This document shows, one piece after another, positions 43,842 through 45,517 of a DNA stretch of 45,517 nt (position 1 is its first letter; every line of letters begins with the position of its first letter). The translations under genes and the position numbers were made by a program. Source of the DNA: Lachnospiraceae bacterium (lineage in GTDB: Bacteria; Bacillota; Clostridia; Lachnospirales; Lachnospiraceae); contig JAUNPP010000007.1 in assembly GCA_030536685.1 (NCBI GenBank), positions 1-45,517 on the forward strand. The letters run 5' to 3'. Below the pieces are notes generated by a model. That model saw only the letters and a program-made list of their open reading frames with translations. It did no database searches and was not told the origin of the DNA.

Positions 43842-45389
43842 TTAAAAATCCAGGGTGCGCGTGGCGACTTTTTTTATAAAGGTCTGGTCATGCTCAACCA
43901 GAAGCATCGTGGGCATATAGCTGCAGATTACCTGCTCCAGCTGCATCCTGGAAAATACATCGATATAATTGAGCGGTTCATCCCAGATATACAGGTTTGC
44001 CGGTTCACAAAGGCTTTTGGCCAGCAGAACCTTTTTCTTCTGTCCCTCCGAAAAGTCTTCCATCCGTTTTTCAAATTGTATCCTTTCAAAATCCAGCTGC
44101 CTGAGCACGGTTAAAAACAGCGTGTAATCCAATCCGTTTTTTACAGCATACTCCTGCAAAGTTCCTGATAAAAATCCGGCGCTCTGAGGTATATAGGAAA
44201 TTTTCAAACCTCCCGCTAACTGAAGCAGCCCGCTGCACCTGGCGTTGGAAAGCTCTCCCAGAGCTGCCTTTAATAAGGTGGATTTTCCACATCCGTTTCG
44301 CCCCTGAAGAGCCAGACGCTCCCCTTCCTTCAGCTGAAATGAAAGCTCCTGTATGATTGGAGAGCTGTCTTCTGAGAAATTCTCCTCATTTTCCGGCTGC
44401 CGGTAACAGACGGTAAAATCCTTTGCTTCCAGATAAAGCTTTTTATGAAAAGGAATCGGATTCATCTTTAATTCTGCTGCTTCTTCCACATTTTTAAGCA
44501 ATCCCTGTTTTTCCTGAAGCTCCTTCTCCTTCCTGCTTTCCAGATTTTTTCTGCGCTGCTGCATTCGTTTTGATTTTTCTCCCAGATAATCTCTGTTGCC
44601 GATGCTCCGCTCATGCTCATTAACAGCCGCCTTGCGATAATAGCCGATCTTATTGCCCTCTGTTTTCTCTGCCCAGCGGCTTGCCTGCTTTGCCGCCTGC
44701 TCCAGACGGCCGATTTCCTTTTTCAGCTGCTCATTTTTTTTGATCTCGTATGCATCCTGACGCTGCTTATTTTCCCACCAGGTGCTGAAATCACTCTGAT
44801 ACACCTCAATATTACTCCGATTGATAACCAGTAGATGATCAATGCAGGCATCAAGAAGGCTTCTGTCATGGGAGATCAGAATAAATCCCTCTTTTTTCTT
44901 CAGATACTTCTGTATCATCTCTCTGCTGTTCTGATCCAGATGATTGGTCGGCTCATCCAGCAGTAAAAATGTATAATCCAAAGAAAATAAAAACGCCAGC
45001 TCTGCCCGCGTCTGCTCTCCATAACTGAGCGTTTCAAATGGGCGGTATAAAAGCTCCGCATCCATATCCAGCAAATTAAGCTCCACGCAAACCTTCCACA
45101 ACTCATAATCCGGGTACAGCATTTCCAGACATTCAAGTGTCAGACGTTTTTTATCCGCCTCGCTGACTGAAAGCGGAAAATACTGAAACTGCTGCTTTTT
45201 ACATTCAATCGTTCCGCTGTACTCATATTCTCCCATCAAAAGCCGGAAAAATGTAGTTTTCCCGCATCCGTTTCTTCCTGTCAGCCCAAGCTTCCATGAG
45301 CTGTCTATCTGAAAATTTACATTTTCAAATACCATATCGCAGCTGTTTTCATATCCAAATGAAAGATTTTTAACTGTAATCAATGACAT
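43842..45389 (-). CDS. ABC-F ribosome protection protein, Lsa-like
   Basis: 515 residues with two ABC domains and no membrane segments, typical of ABC-F. Walker A motifs GRNGCGKTTF and GRNGCGKSTL, signatures LSYGEQTRAEL and FSEGQKKKVLL, Walker B LLLDEPTNHLD and IWDEPLNYID. The basic coiled linker (about residues 215-310) is the part that reaches the peptidyl-transferase centre. The N-terminus SSWKLGLTGRNG and the C-terminal LLVEHDQTF match the Lsa group, which displaces lincosamides, streptogramin A and pleuromutilins. Drug spectrum is inferred. GGAGGG lies before the ATG, inside a short upstream reading frame. Confidence 0.88.
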   Translation of the reverse strand: MSLITVKNLSFGYENSCDMVFENVNFQIDSSWKLGLTGRNGCGKTTFFRLLMGEYEYSGTIECKKQQFQYFPLSVSEADKKRLTLECLEMLYPDYELWKVCVELNLLDMDAELLYRPFETLSYGEQTRAELAFLFSLDYTFLLLDEPTNHLDQNSREMIQKYLKKKEGFILISHDRSLLDACIDHLLVINRSNIEVYQSDFSTWWENKQRQDAYEIKKNEQLKKEIGRLEQAAKQASRWAEKTEGNKIGYYRKAAVNEHERSIGNRDYLGEKSKRMQQRRKNLESRKEKELQEKQGLLKNVEEAAELKMNPIPFHKKLYLEAKDFTVCYRQPENEENFSEDSSPIIQELSFQLKEGERLALQGRNGCGKSTLLKAALGELSNARCSGLLQLAGGLKISYIPQSAGFLSGTLQEYAVKNGLDYTLFLTVLRQLDFERIQFEKRMEDFSEGQKKKVLLAKSLCEPANLYIWDEPLNYIDVFSRMQLEQVICSYMPTMLLVEHDQTFIKKVATRTLDF

Positions 45390-45391
45390 CT

Positions 45392-45448
45392 CTATCGTCC
45401 CTCCGTTTTTTGCCCGGAGAAAGAAGACCGCAAAGCATACGCGGCATA
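45392..45448 (-). CDS. Candidate upstream leader peptide of the ABC-F gene
   Basis: An 18-codon frame, MPRMLCGLLFSGQKTEGR, ends in TAG three bases before the ABC-F ATG. It contains the ABC-F ribosome site within its last codons. Its own ribosome site is weak (GTGG). Leader peptides that sense drug-stalled ribosomes control several ABC-F genes, so such control is possible here. Translation of this frame is inference. The remaining upstream sequence to the window edge (45449-45517) shows only a short palindrome, CTTTGCAAAG. Confidence 0.3.
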   Translation of the reverse strand, partial: YAAYALRSSFSGQKTEGR

Positions 45449-45517
45449 TTCCACTTTACCGCAATACAGAGCTTTGCAAAGTTTTACATAACAGGAAACG
45501 CAATTTTTCATCACAGG

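Overview
The window looks like a chromosomal segment of a low-to-mid GC, Gram-positive anaerobe of the Clostridia, most likely family Lachnospiraceae. The evidence is gene order and content rather than a marker gene: an ireB-ruvX-DUF1292-rnj chain, dimer-type glycyl-tRNA synthetase, a comEA / WalRK-like / GerMN / comEC cluster, a DUF4250 protein, an HPr-like protein without the active histidine, and purine-rich Shine-Dalgarno sites before almost every gene. No rRNA, tRNA, CRISPR array, transposase or phage gene was seen.

Layout. 1-3045: an AT-rich, accessory-looking segment with a membrane protein cut by the window edge, a divergent AgrC-like kinase and LytTR regulator that both appear to carry internal in-frame deletions, and an FMN-binding-like membrane protein. 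3078-20060 and on to about 36255: an almost unbroken leftward block of housekeeping genes. Read in the direction of transcription it runs argC-argB-argD-CLC channel; comEA-response regulator-kinase-GerMN lipoprotein-comEC; rsmE-cysteine desulfurase-thiI; mtaB; ireB-ruvX-DUF1292; rnj; MltG-like; trmR-trhP; YdcF-like; M16C peptidase; era; recO; a lipoprotein; glyS; a C39-like peptidase and nadE. Only a small HPr-like gene (21256) is on the plus strand inside this block. 36286-38920: argG reads rightward from a shared arginine control region that carries two ArgR-type boxes, followed by an MBL-fold hydrolase and a DUF4250 protein. 39040-45389: leftward accessory-type genes: TelA, an XpaC-like membrane partner, an FAD oxidoreductase with a Rieske domain, and an Lsa-type ABC-F ribosome protection protein.

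How the genes relate. Three themes recur: RNA and ribosome care (glyS, era, rnj, trmR/trhP, mtaB, thiI with its sulfur donor desulfurase, rsmE, ABC-F), arginine biosynthesis (argCBD divergent from argG, with argJ, argF and argH not in the window), and envelope/DNA uptake (the WalRK-like pair embedded between comEA and comEC).

The most unusual signal is not a gene. A dispersed non-coding element occurs in two full copies (25077-25271 and about 41905-42164) and one degraded copy (about 6401-6487). Each full copy is a nest of inverted repeats. The central 18-bp stem differs between copies at two positions, and the opposite arm carries the matching changes, so pairing stays perfect. One copy carries 76 extra bases that themselves fold into a further extended hairpin. 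One copy is flanked by a 13-bp direct repeat. This is the best candidate here for an undescribed structured RNA or miniature mobile element family.
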